From Myxococcales bacterium (GTDB taxonomy: Bacteria; Myxococcota_A; UBA9042): a DNA stretch of 50,892 nucleotides. How positions within the stretch are numbered: position 1 is the stretch's first letter; each line of letters starts with the position of its first letter. The translations under genes were made by a program, and so were the position numbers. Below are positions 16,565-25,234 of this stretch, one piece after another. The notes below the pieces were generated by a model, which saw only the letters and a list, made by a program, of their open reading frames with translations, was not told where the DNA came from and ran no database searches. The stretch is from contig SHZD01000014.1 in NCBI GenBank assembly GCA_009692465.1, forward strand, positions 1 to 50,892, given 5' to 3'.

Positions 16565-17875
16565 GTGGCGCACAAGAAACAGTCAGTGAGTCAGATTGCA
16601 GAAACCGCGCCGCTCGCGCCCCTCACCCAACCGACCCCGCTCGCGCCTCCGCCGACTCCGCCGCAGCGGCCCGTCATGCCGTCAGTATCCCGGTCAGTCG
16701 TCGCCTTGCTGCGCCATGACCTGCTGGCGACGGCGAGCTTTTTCGACTACGGCTGCGGCACCGGCGCTGATGTCGCCGCCTTGCGGTCGGCCGGTGTCAA
16801 CGCCAGCGGTTGGGATCCGCAAACGGCCGCCCAGCAGCCGCGGCAACCAGCCGATGTCGTGCACTTGGGCATGGTGATCAACGTCATCGAAGACAACGTC
16901 GAGCGCCGTCGGACCTTGGCCGCCGCTTGGGACCTGACCAAACGGGTGCTGGCGGTCGCGGTGCCGCTGTCTGGTCATTGCGCCTACGCCCGCGGGCATG
17001 AAGCCGAGGAGGACGGCGCTTTTGAGAAACACTTTACGACCACCGAGTTGGACACGTTCGTCAACGGTGTCACTGGCCGTCAGGGGGTCATTGTCGCCCC
17101 GGGCATCGTGCTGGTGTTTCGCAAGGACGACGACGAGCAGGCCTTTTTGCGCCAGCGCGTCGGTGGGGGCAAGCGGGCGGCGCCGAGCGTGGACGATCTG
17201 CTGGTGCATCTGGCTCTGCAAGTTTTTGAACGACGGCGCTCATTTTCCGCGCTGCCAGCCGCTGTTCAGGCCGAAATTGCGCGCTTTTTTGCCAGTGAGG
17301 ACGATGCGCTCAATGCCGCCCGGGTGCTGTTGTTTTCGGCGAGCAACCCCGAATTAGTGGCCACAGCCAGCGAGGCGGCCGCTGCCGCGGGGGTCGCCTA
17401 TTTCGAAGCCCGCGATGGCCTGTACGTCACCAGTGGGCGTCTGGGGCAATTGCCACCGGTGTTGCGGGTGTTCATTGGCTGCGGCGAGCAGCTGTACGGC
17501 GACGCCACCGGCACCGCGGTCATCAAGGTCCACGATCGCTCGGGCAAGCTGACCTTTCATGTCTACGACGATTTTTGGGGCCAACCAGTGCCCAAGCTGC
17601 TTGAGCGCGCCAAGATCGACTTGCGCCGCCAGCGCATCGACTTTTTTGCCTACGACGGTCAGCCCCACGACCCGCAACCGCTGTATTTCAAAAGTAAATG
17701 GCTGGTTGCGGGCGATCATCTGTATGACGACCAGTGCGCCTTTGACACCCAACTCGCGGCAGTACCCGGCATCGAATGGAGTGGATTTGGCCCTGAGACC
17801 GACGAATTGACCGCCCTCTTGCGCGTCCGCGGCCTGCGCGTCAGCGGTTTTGCATTGCAGCACATACGCAAGTAG
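16565..17875 (+). CDS. DNA phosphorothioation-associated putative methyltransferase (orphan)
   Basis: The protein is 436 residues from GTG at 16565, or 399 from ATG at 16676; the first 37 residues are Pro/Thr-rich linker, so the later start is possible. The N-terminal half has FFDYGCGTGADVAALR and GWDP (SAM-binding), then DVVHLGMVINVIED and KHFTTTELDTFV. The C-terminal half has LPPVLRVFIGCGEQLYGD and KVHDRSGKLTFHVYDDF. This order matches my recollection of the TIGR04096 family found beside dnd/phosphorothioation modification genes. No dndA-E, dptFGH, ssp or pbe genes are visible, so it is solitary. It may act in another nucleic-acid modification or be a remnant of a lost island. The exact substrate of the family is not established as far as I know. 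Confidence 0.85.
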   Translation: MAHKKQSVSQIAETAPLAPLTQPTPLAPPPTPPQRPVMPSVSRSVVALLRHDLLATASFFDYGCGTGADVAALRSAGVNASGWDPQTAAQQPRQPADVVHLGMVINVIEDNVERRRTLAAAWDLTKRVLAVAVPLSGHCAYARGHEAEEDGAFEKHFTTTELDTFVNGVTGRQGVIVAPGIVLVFRKDDDEQAFLRQRVGGGKRAAPSVDDLLVHLALQVFERRRSFSALPAAVQAEIARFFASEDDALNAARVLLFSASNPELVATASEAAAAAGVAYFEARDGLYVTSGRLGQLPPVLRVFIGCGEQLYGDATGTAVIKVHDRSGKLTFHVYDDFWGQPVPKLLERAKIDLRRQRIDFFAYDGQPHDPQPLYFKSKWLVAGDHLYDDQCAFDTQLAAVPGIEWSGFGPETDELTALLRVRGLRVSGFALQHIRK

Positions 17876-17987
17876 GCTCAGGCGTTGCTTGCGCGCCGTT
17901 TCGTCATGCACCGGCTGTTTGCGGCAAAACCGAGGGCCACCGTGCGCACATTCTTGCTTGAAGTGTGGGTGACCACCGCGGCGCTTA

Positions 17988-18123
17988 GGGCTCGGGCAGA
18001 ATCAAGTCGATTTTGCCCTCCGGCCCATTGCTTGGTTGGGGGGGGCGCTAACTCGCGGCTCTGCAAGCCGACTCGACGCTCCGTTCCCATCCCGGATCCA
18101 TCGATTAATTCTTGCTTGGGCCC
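17988..18123 (+). mobile_element. Structured dispersed element, copy 5, inside a signal-peptide coding region
   Basis: This 136-bp copy is flanked by TTA at 17985-17987 and TTA at 18124-18126. The ends read GGGCTCGGGCAGAATC and ATTCTTGCTTGGGCCC, which are complementary. The 5' arm also pairs with GATTTTGCCC, and a central CGGCT/AGCCG hairpin follows the core. Removing the element plus one TTA joins GTG at 17942 in frame with the chalcone-isomerase-like gene. Because 139 bp is not a multiple of 3, the insertion causes a frameshift. Confidence 0.9.
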
Positions 18124-18671
18124 TTAGCTGCGCTGCTGGGACGCTGGGCTACAGCCAAACCGCGTGGGCGCGCCAAATCGAAGGCGTCGACTTTCCCGAA
18201 TCGACCTCGGCAGCCGGTGCGGCGGTCAACCTCGTCGGCGTCGGCATCCGCACCAAGTGGATGACCAACGTCTATGCGATGGACGTGTACGCCGCCAATG
18301 CCAAGAAATCGAGCGCGCACATCGTCAACGCCGACGAGGGCAAGCTGCTGTGGTTGCACATGCTGCGCGGCATCAGCGGTGACAAGATGCGCGACGCCAT
18401 TGACGATGGCTTGGAAAAGAACACCAGCGAGGCCGATCTGCTTAGAATCAAAGCCGATGTCGAGCGGGTCAAGGCGGTGTTTCCGGTGGCGATCGCCAAG
18501 GGTTTGGTGATTCAGTTCGCCTACAGTCCTGCCAAGGGCACTACGCTCAAGATCGGTGGCAGCGACAAAGTCACGGTGCCCAGCAAGGCATTCATGGTGG
18601 CGATGTGGGCGATTTGGTTTGGTAAAAGCCCGGCGGACAAGGGTCTGCGCGATGGCGTGCTCGGCGGCTGA
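18036..18671 (+). CDS. Secreted chalcone-isomerase-like protein with element-disrupted 5' end
   Basis: The mature region contains IEGVDFPES, LVGVGIRTKWMTNVYAMDVYA, LLWLHMLRGISGDKMRDAI, FPVAIAKGLVIQFAYSP and FMVAMWAIWFG. This matches the bacterial chalcone isomerase-like (Chalcone_3) family of periplasmic proteins with unknown ligands. The original start was probably GTG at 17942, preceded by GAGGG with five bases of spacing. It would give a standard signal peptide (MRTFLLEVWVTTAAL, then SCAAGTLGYSQTAWA). The dispersed element now interrupts that signal after codon 15 and shifts frame. The only in-frame start left is a TTG at 18036 inside the element, which would fuse element-encoded residues to the hydrophobic half. 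The gene may therefore be silenced or weakly expressed. Confidence 0.75.
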   Translation: MGGALTRGSASRLDAPFPSRIHRLILAWALSCAAGTLGYSQTAWARQIEGVDFPESTSAAGAAVNLVGVGIRTKWMTNVYAMDVYAANAKKSSAHIVNADEGKLLWLHMLRGISGDKMRDAIDDGLEKNTSEADLLRIKADVERVKAVFPVAIAKGLVIQFAYSPAKGTTLKIGGSDKVTVPSKAFMVAMWAIWFGKSPADKGLRDGVLGG

Positions 18672-19081
18672 GACGTACTGGTGACGCAAGCCGTGGACGC
18701 TGAGATTTTGCGGCGCCCATGCCGCGCGTCCCGTGATAACTTAATGATATCAAACTGAAAATCATTCAGTACTGACCAACAGACTTTCATCACCACGCGC
18801 TGATGCCCGCTAGGCGCGCCAGCGCCGCTGATCGCCCGCTGACTAGGATTGTCCATCGAGATCGGCCGCGGACCCCGATTTGGGATGCAGATCAAGAAGC
18901 TTTTCTCTCAGTGGCGTACTCCGGTACGTCGCTGGGAGCAAAGCGACGCAGTGACGAAGAGATGCGCCCAAAGCGGGGGATCGCGGTTGAGTTTGGCGGC
19001 GCCGATCGCTATGCTGCGGCCTAGTTATCCACAAGCGCAGCGGTCGGTCTACCCGGCAGCCGGTGCAAAGTTGGAGGGGCA
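18672..19081. other. Intergenic region with a second dispersed repeat
   Basis: An AT-rich stretch around 18735-18790 may hold a promoter. The interval also contains a short repeat (18862-18932) that recurs at 26008-26102, and a single perfect DnaA-box-like TTATCCACA at 19024-19032. I find no gene. A G-rich ribosome site (GGAGGGG) ends the region, just before the start of the next gene. Confidence 0.5.
18862..18932 (+). repeat. Second dispersed repeat family, copy A
   Basis: This copy shares two blocks with 26008-26102: CCGCGG-CCCCGATTTGGGATGC (one or two differences), and TTTCTC-CAGTGGCGTACTC with surrounding bases. The spacer between blocks is about 5 bases here and about 40 in the other copy. 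Both copies are plus oriented and intergenic. Function and boundaries are unknown. Confidence 0.6.
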
Positions 19082-22000
19082 ATGGCTGCAGTTTTTGGAC
19101 CGGCGCGCGTCACCGTCGTTAGGAACTGCGACAGAACAAGTTGTTCTGTCACAGGGTTCCATTTGCTTGCTAGGTGGGTCGCAAGCTCGCGACTTTGCAA
19201 GTCGACTCGCCGCTCCGGCAAGAATCAAATCGATCGACTTAAATGGTCACAGTTCCTTAGCGCAACACTTGCAGTTTGGCTGGCAGCCTTGCCTGCTTGC
19301 GAAGAAACCGCTGCGCCTGACGGCCAAGCGGCGGGCGCTGAAACCGCCACCACCAGCGGCGACACCGCAGTGACTGGCGAGCCCGATGCTGCGGTAATTG
19401 CCGATGGCAGTGCCGGAACCGCCGATGTCGCCGTGCTGCTTGATGTTGGTGAGGTCAAGGCCGCTTGCCCCGGCGCCTCTGGCTGCCCCTGCCAAGAAAA
19501 CAGCAACTGCGACGGCGGGATTTGCCTTGTCGGGCCCAGTGGTGACAAAGAATGCGTCACGCCGTGCGTCACCGAGTGCAAAGCCGGCTGGAAATGCGCG
19601 GCGGTGCCCGGCACCGGTGGCGACATTCAGACGATTTGCGTGCCCAAGTTTGGCCACTTGTGCGACCCGTGCGAAAAATCCAGTCAGTGTGACGCATTGG
19701 GGCTCAAAGACTCCGCATGCGTGGAGCAAGGACCGCAGGGCCGGTTCTGCGGCATTGCCTGTGTCGACGATCAGGGCTGTGAGGCGGGCTACCTGTGTCA
19801 GGCGGTGACTTCGGTCGAGGGGGCCAAGACCAAGCAATGCGTAGTCAAACCCAAGCAAGGCGACCCGGATCCGTTTGGGGCCTGCGGGTGTTCGGCGCTG
19901 GCGATTAAGCAAAAGCTGACCACCGCCTGCTTTCAGTTCATCAAAGATGACAAGGGTCAGGTCAAAGGCAAGTGCGCGGGCGAACGGTCGTGTTCCGAGC
20001 AAGGGTTGTCAGCCTGCTCAGTGCCCGAAGTCAAAGCAGAAACGTGCAACGGCGCCGACGACGATTGCGACGGCCAAACCGACGAAGCCGCTTGTGACGA
20101 CAGCAGCGCCTGTACCAACGACTCGTGCGATGCCACCACTAAGACTTGCATTCACGCCCCGATCGAAGCTCCGTGTGACGCCGATGGCAGCGTGTGCACC
20201 GAAGGCGACAAGTGCAAGGACGGCAAGTGCACGGCGGGCGCCCAAAAAACCTGCGACGACAACAATCCGTGCACCAAGGATGCCTGCGATGCTGCCAAGG
20301 GTTGCACCCAAACTGCCGACGACGGCGTGCCGTGCAGCGACCAAAATCCGTGTACCGTGGGCGACTTGTGCCAGAGCGGTCAGTGCAAAAACGGCGTCGC
20401 CAAAGTGTGCAATGCGCCGGACTCGTGTGTGGCTGCCAACTGCGACATCGAGACCGGTAACTGCGCGTACAAGAAGAAGAAAGACGGATCGCCCTGCGAC
20501 GACGGCACCGCCTGCACCGCTGGCGACAACTGCAGCGACGGCGTGTGTGATGGCAATACCTTGAACTGCGACGACAAAAACTCGTGCACCAATGATAGCT
20601 GCGACACCAAAGAAGGCTGCCAAAACGCGGCCAATACCGCGGCGTGTGACGATGGCGATCCGTGCACGACCGGCGACGAATGCGCCACCAAGACCTGCAC
20701 CAAAGGCCTGCCCTTGGTGTGCAAGGACAACAACCCATGCACCGACGACAGCTGCGACGTCAAAGCCGGCAAGTGCGCCTACACCAACACTACCCAGCCG
20801 TGCAACGACGAAACAGCCTGCACCACCAGCGACTCGTGCAAAGACGGCAGTTGCGCTGGTGAAAAAGTCGAGTGCGACGACAAAAACGCCTGCACCAACG
20901 ACAGCTGCGATCCCAAAGACGGTTGCCAGAACGTGGCCAACGTCGGCGCCTGTGACGACGGCGACGCCTGCACGATCGGCGACGCTTGCGCCCAAAAGAT
21001 CTGCCAAAAGGGCCAGACGTTGCAATGCAAGGACGACAATCCTTGCACCGACGACGGTTGTGACCTAAAAGTGGGCAAGTGCGCATACCCGTTTACTAAT
21101 TCTGCGTGCACTGACGGGACCGTTTGCACCAGCGGCGACGCCTGCAAAGACGGCACCTGCGCCGGCAGCGTGGTGGTATGCGACGACAAGAATCCGTGCA
21201 CGCTCGACACCTGCGACACCGTAAGCGGCTGCCAAAACACCACCACCGGCGGCCCCTGCGACGACGGCAACGCCTGCACCGACAGCGACGCCTGCAAGGA
21301 CAAGCTCTGCGCCGGCATCGCTAAGCCCAAGGACGGCTGCAACGACAACAGCGTGTGTACCGACGACAGCTGTGACAGCAAGATGGGCTGCGTCTACACC
21401 AACACCACCGTCAGTTGCGACGACAACAACGCGTGTACGGTCAAGGACGTGTGCGCTGGGGGCAAGTGCGTTCCCGGCAGCGACATCTGCAAGTGCGCCA
21501 CCGACGCCGACTGCGCCCCCGGCAACACCGGCAACCCGTGCAACGGAACGCTTTTCTGTGACAAGGCGGCGGCACCCTACAGCTGCAAGACCAAACCGGG
21601 GTCCATCATCACTTGCGCCGGCAGCACCCCGTGCATCCAGGTGGCGTGCGACCCCAAAGTGGCCAAGTGCGCGCCGTCGAACATCAACGAGGGTGGCGCC
21701 TGCAATGCCGACAGCAGCAAATGCACCCCCGACGACAAGTGCGTGGCCGGGGCCTGTAAAGCGCAGGGCACGCTCCTCTGCGACGACAAAAATCCTTGCA
21801 CGATAGATAGTTGCAGTGCAACGGCTGGCTGTGCCTACACCAACAACACCAATGCCTGCGACGCCGACGGTGACGCCTGCACTGCTGGCGACAAGTGCGT
21901 CAACGGCGCCTGTGTGCCCGGCACCAAGAAGGTGTGCAATGACAACAATACCTGTACCTTGGACGGGTGCGACCCCAAGACCGCCGCCTGCGGGGTGGTC

Positions 22001-24001
22001 GGCCTGGCCGATGGCGCCACCTGCAGCGACAACAGTGCCTGCACCGAAGCCGACGGTTGTGCCAAAGGCGTGTGCACCGGTAAAGCCAAGAACTGCGACG
22101 ACGGCAACGTCTGCACCGACGACAAATGCAGCAACGGCGTGTGCCAGCCCTTGCCCGCCGTCGGCAGCCCGCCGTGCGACGATGGCGACGTCTGCAGCAA
22201 GGCCGATGCCTGCGCCAATGGCACCTGCAAAGGCAAAGCGGCCTGCGACGATGGCGCCATCTGCACCGACGACAGTTGCGAGGCGGTTAGCGCCAAGTGC
22301 AGCACCAGTCCCAAAGCCTGCGACGATGGCAACCCGTGTACTGTCGACGCTTGCGATCCGGCTTTGGGTGGCTGCTATGCCGTGCCGAGCAAAGACGCCG
22401 CGCTAGGGACCGAACTGTGCGACCACGCCGACAGCTGCGCTCAGGGCTACGAGGGCTGCTCGGGCGGCACCAAGGCCTGCGTATTCGGCGCGCCCAAGCC
22501 CACTAGTGAAGGCCAAGCGTGCGGCGCCAACACCGGCACCTGCAAAAGCGGCGCCTGCACTTGCGGCGGTGGCAAGGTCATGGCCCAAGGCGTGTGCACC
22601 GCTTGCCCGGTGTTTCCTACCGGCAAGACCATTCATGTGCACGGCAGCTTGGCCAACGGCATCGACAACTTGTGCTGCGGCCGCACCAAGAACAGCAACA
22701 CCTTGGGCGGTTATTGCAATACGATTACCCAAGCTTTGGCCATCATCGACGCGCAGGGCGACAAGTCGGCATGGAAAATCTCGATCACGGCCGATAACGC
22801 CAGCAACATGTCGGCCAAAGAAGTGTACCCGCTGGTCTTGCGGCACGGCGTCTCGGTGGTCGGCGCTATCGGCGTTCCCTGTTTGCCGGCCAAGGCCGGT
22901 CTGACCGCGATTACCGTCACTGGCGGCGCTTTGGCCTACATCGCCAGCTTTCGCATTGGCATGTGCCCCGGCACATCGTACAAGCCGTCGATTGGTTTGG
23001 ATGTCCCCGTCGGCACCGTCTTGCGCGCCCACGACGTCGAGGTGTTTGGGGCCGCGATCGGCGGGCGCGTCAAGGGCAACTTAGAGCCGTATGCCGGCGG
23101 CGTGCGCTTTAGCAGCGGCGGCATCGGCGTGCGTGTCGACGGCGGCAAGCTGATATACAGCAATGGCGTCGGTTACGAAGTTGTGCTGGATAACAATGAT
23201 ATTGGCATGTTATGCCGAACGGACGGCGGAAATGGCCAATCCACCGCCTCGGCCGCCTTCAAGGTCACCGGCAAGGGCTCGATTGGGGTGTGGGCCAGCA
23301 CCAATTGCGTATTCACCCCGACCGCGGGTTCGTACTTCGGGATTTCGTCGTCGAGCGCCGCCTGCGGCAACAAGACCTTAGTCGAAGGCGTGCGCGTCGA
23401 TGCCAATGCGCTTGTGACGGTGACCAGTGCCATTATCGGCTGCACGTTGGGCGACGGCTTGGCTTTGCGCACCAATCCAGCGGTGACGGTCAATGCGCCG
23501 ACCGTGACCCTGAACGGCTCCGACATTCGCGATTCCGGTTGCTCGGGTGCGTACGTGGAAGCCGGCAAGCTGGGCGGCAACACCAATAAGTTTCATCATA
23601 ATCACTGGGGCGTGCTGTACCGCTCGGCGTTGGCGGGCGGCACGGCGCCGATTGCGCTGAACGGCATTTCCACCGCGACCACCAAGCACAATCGCTTCTA
23701 CTGCAACGGCAAAGCCTCGCCCGGCAATTGCTGTACAGGCGACAATTGCCCCAGCGGCTACAATGTGTGGAACAACTCCGGTCAAAAGCTCGACCTTTCG
23801 TACAACGAATGGAGCGACGCGCCGGTGGTGCAATACGGCTGCGACGCCAACCTGCAGGCCTGCCAGTGCGTGGCATCGACCACCTGTGAATCGCCGCCGC
23901 CCGATGGGGCCAAAGTCGTCAACTCGCCGTTTGTGCAGGGCACGCCGAGCGCGGTCACCGATGGGTTTTCGTTGATGGCCAGTAAGCCGGTGTGTCTGTA
24001 G
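19082..24001 (+). CDS. Giant Cys-rich repeat lipoprotein with C-terminal beta-helix and in-frame element insertion
   Basis: The ATG at 19082 follows GGAGGGGCA, a strong ribosome site. Residues 1-13 (MAAVFGPARVTVV) and SATLAVWLAALPAC from residue 60 would together make a standard lipoprotein signal with lipobox LPAC. They are separated by 46 residues encoded exactly by a dispersed element plus its 3-bp duplication. The mature protein has a linker, Cys-rich modules, one MopE-like CNGADDDCDGQTDE, and then more than 20 disulfide-type repeats of the form CDD-x-NPCT-x-D-x-CD-x5-C (about residues 320-1130). From about residue 1175 a repetitive Gly/Ala/Val-rich region resembles a right-handed parallel beta-helix. 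It is likely a long surface-anchored stalk or adhesin; the ligand is unknown. Whether the extended signal still works is uncertain. Confidence 0.82.
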   Translation: MAAVFGPARVTVVRNCDRTSCSVTGFHLLARWVASSRLCKSTRRSGKNQIDRLKWSQFLSATLAVWLAALPACEETAAPDGQAAGAETATTSGDTAVTGEPDAAVIADGSAGTADVAVLLDVGEVKAACPGASGCPCQENSNCDGGICLVGPSGDKECVTPCVTECKAGWKCAAVPGTGGDIQTICVPKFGHLCDPCEKSSQCDALGLKDSACVEQGPQGRFCGIACVDDQGCEAGYLCQAVTSVEGAKTKQCVVKPKQGDPDPFGACGCSALAIKQKLTTACFQFIKDDKGQVKGKCAGERSCSEQGLSACSVPEVKAETCNGADDDCDGQTDEAACDDSSACTNDSCDATTKTCIHAPIEAPCDADGSVCTEGDKCKDGKCTAGAQKTCDDNNPCTKDACDAAKGCTQTADDGVPCSDQNPCTVGDLCQSGQCKNGVAKVCNAPDSCVAANCDIETGNCAYKKKKDGSPCDDGTACTAGDNCSDGVCDGNTLNCDDKNSCTNDSCDTKEGCQNAANTAACDDGDPCTTGDECATKTCTKGLPLVCKDNNPCTDDSCDVKAGKCAYTNTTQPCNDETACTTSDSCKDGSCAGEKVECDDKNACTNDSCDPKDGCQNVANVGACDDGDACTIGDACAQKICQKGQTLQCKDDNPCTDDGCDLKVGKCAYPFTNSACTDGTVCTSGDACKDGTCAGSVVVCDDKNPCTLDTCDTVSGCQNTTTGGPCDDGNACTDSDACKDKLCAGIAKPKDGCNDNSVCTDDSCDSKMGCVYTNTTVSCDDNNACTVKDVCAGGKCVPGSDICKCATDADCAPGNTGNPCNGTLFCDKAAAPYSCKTKPGSIITCAGSTPCIQVACDPKVAKCAPSNINEGGACNADSSKCTPDDKCVAGACKAQGTLLCDDKNPCTIDSCSATAGCAYTNNTNACDADGDACTAGDKCVNGACVPGTKKVCNDNNTCTLDGCDPKTAACGVVGLADGATCSDNSACTEADGCAKGVCTGKAKNCDDGNVCTDDKCSNGVCQPLPAVGSPPCDDGDVCSKADACANGTCKGKAACDDGAICTDDSCEAVSAKCSTSPKACDDGNPCTVDACDPALGGCYAVPSKDAALGTELCDHADSCAQGYEGCSGGTKACVFGAPKPTSEGQACGANTGTCKSGACTCGGGKVMAQGVCTACPVFPTGKTIHVHGSLANGIDNLCCGRTKNSNTLGGYCNTITQALAIIDAQGDKSAWKISITADNASNMSAKEVYPLVLRHGVSVVGAIGVPCLPAKAGLTAITVTGGALAYIASFRIGMCPGTSYKPSIGLDVPVGTVLRAHDVEVFGAAIGGRVKGNLEPYAGGVRFSSGGIGVRVDGGKLIYSNGVGYEVVLDNNDIGMLCRTDGGNGQSTASAAFKVTGKGSIGVWASTNCVFTPTAGSYFGISSSSAACGNKTLVEGVRVDANALVTVTSAIIGCTLGDGLALRTNPAVTVNAPTVTLNGSDIRDSGCSGAYVEAGKLGGNTNKFHHNHWGVLYRSALAGGTAPIALNGISTATTKHNRFYCNGKASPGNCCTGDNCPSGYNVWNNSGQKLDLSYNEWSDAPVVQYGCDANLQACQCVASTTCESPPPDGAKVVNSPFVQGTPSAVTDGFSLMASKPVCL
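19122..19256 (+). mobile_element. Structured dispersed element, copy 6, in frame within a lipoprotein signal
   Basis: This 135-bp copy is flanked by TTA at 19119-19121 and TTA at 19257-19259. Element plus duplication equals 138 bp, or 46 codons. Its termini differ from the usual GGGC/GCCC: they read GGAACTG and CAGTTCC. The internal partner has changed too (GGGTTCC), so all three segments covary. The arm GACAGAAC pairs with GTTCTGTC, and the central hairpin is CGACTT/AAGTCG where other copies have CGGCTT/AAGCCG. Confidence 0.92.
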
Positions 24002-24110
24002 GGCACCGATCAGATTCCATCTGATTCGGTGCTCATTGCTTGTTTCGTGGGTCGCGAGCTCGCGCCTGGGGCGTCTCGCCGCTCCATTCCCGATGGAAAC
24101 TAATCGTATT
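24001..24110 (+). mobile_element. Structured dispersed element, copy 7 (3' end diverged)
   Basis: The element begins at the last base of the TAG stop codon of the giant lipoprotein. The 5' arm GGGCACCGATCAGA pairs with TCTGATTCGGTGC. The core TTTCGTGGGTCGCGAGCTCG and GCCGCTCC are recognisable. I cannot identify a complementary 3' end or matched flank, so it may be truncated. The rest of the gap to 24278 shows no gene. Confidence 0.65.
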
Positions 24111-24278
24111 TTGGTGTCGGATTACTCAGTTTTGGCCACAGCGTGCACATGGCGCGGCTTGCCATGGCAGGAATATGTTTGGTGCTCTAGCCGCTCAACC
24201 GTTCAAAACACCGTGAAATTTGATGGGCCTTGATGGTTCATTGGCCACTTGGCATCCCGACCGCGCCTAGGATTTTGC

Positions 24279-25234
24279 ATGCCCGCTACAATTAACCGCC
24301 TGGGCCTTGAAGTGTTGCGCCGCTGGCGGGCTACGGGGCGCGAGCCGTGGGCTTTTGCGGGGATCGCTCACCACGCGCTTAGCGAGGCGATCGGCCCGCT
24401 AATTCGGTCGCCAGCGGAGTGGGTGCGCCGCATTGCCGATCTGCCGACGCTGCCCAAGCAAAATCTAGCTTCCAAGTTTGGCGAACCGCCGGTTACGCTG
24501 TTTGCTCGCGCCGGGATCGCCATCGACATCTATTTCTGGACGCATCCGGCGACCGCGATCCATGACCATTTGTTTTGTGGCGCTTTTGGGGTGCTGCACG
24601 GCGTTAGCTTGCACCGGACTTGGCAGTTCGACTGCCCTGCGCCCTCGATGACGGCGTGCGCGTTGGCCAGCTGCGCCCGCTGGCGAGCGAACTGTTGTTC
24701 GTCGGCGATGTGCGGCCGATCGCTAGAGCGCCGCACTTGATTCATCAGGTCGCCCATTTGGCTAAACCGTCGGTGTCCGTGTGCGTGCGCACCACTGCCG
24801 ATGCGCCGCCGCCGAATCAATGCGTCTACTTTGCTCCCGGGTTGGTCGCCATTTTGCCCAAGCTGCTGCCCGCGCACAGCCAGCGGCAGTTGGCGATGCT
24901 GGCGATGTTGGCCGACGCCGGTCACCCCGAAACGCTGGCCGTTGCCATCCAGTTGGTGGACCACGCCGACGACGCGTTGGCGTTCTGGCTCCTTTGGGGT
25001 TTGGCCCAACACGGCGACATGGGTTTGCTGCTGCAGGCGTTGACGGACTGCCGCCAGCGTCCTTGGTTTGATGCGGTGCTGCCGGCGCAGTTTGAGTTGG
25101 GCCAGCAGGTGCCGCCGGATCTGGAGACGGGTCATGGCGATGGCGACGACCTCGGTAGGCTGCAGCGATGGCTGGCTGGTGTGCCCGAGGCGCCAGCGCT
25201 GCTTCACCAGTACGCAGAGCGCACGCCGCGCTGA
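24279..25234 (+). pseudogene. Frameshifted cupin-like protein gene
   Basis: Two overlapping frames read as one protein of about 318 residues. The first (from ATG 24279) contains IDIYFWTHPATAIHDHLFCG and AFGVLHGVSLH, a cupin-like metal-binding stretch. The second, entered at about 24625-24655, continues ALDDGVRVGQLRPLASELLF and GDVRPI, then SVSVCVRT and a helical C-terminal half. A one-base loss near the CCCTGCGCCCTC region would explain the break. I recall similar uncharacterised proteins carrying an IH-x-H-x-FSGAF-like motif, but have no assigned function. The defect could be real or a sequencing error. The stop TGA at 25232-25234 is also the left flank of dispersed element copy 8. Confidence 0.6.

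Noticed and set aside
16212-16589. Small protein with IRAQ repeats (or VLES repeats on the other strand)
   Set aside because: The repeats come entirely from the 12-bp array. Flanking residues have no recognisable features.
19024-19032. Replication origin suggested by a perfect DnaA box TTATCCACA
   Set aside because: Only a single box is visible, with no cluster, AT-rich unwinding region, dnaA, dnaN or gidA nearby.
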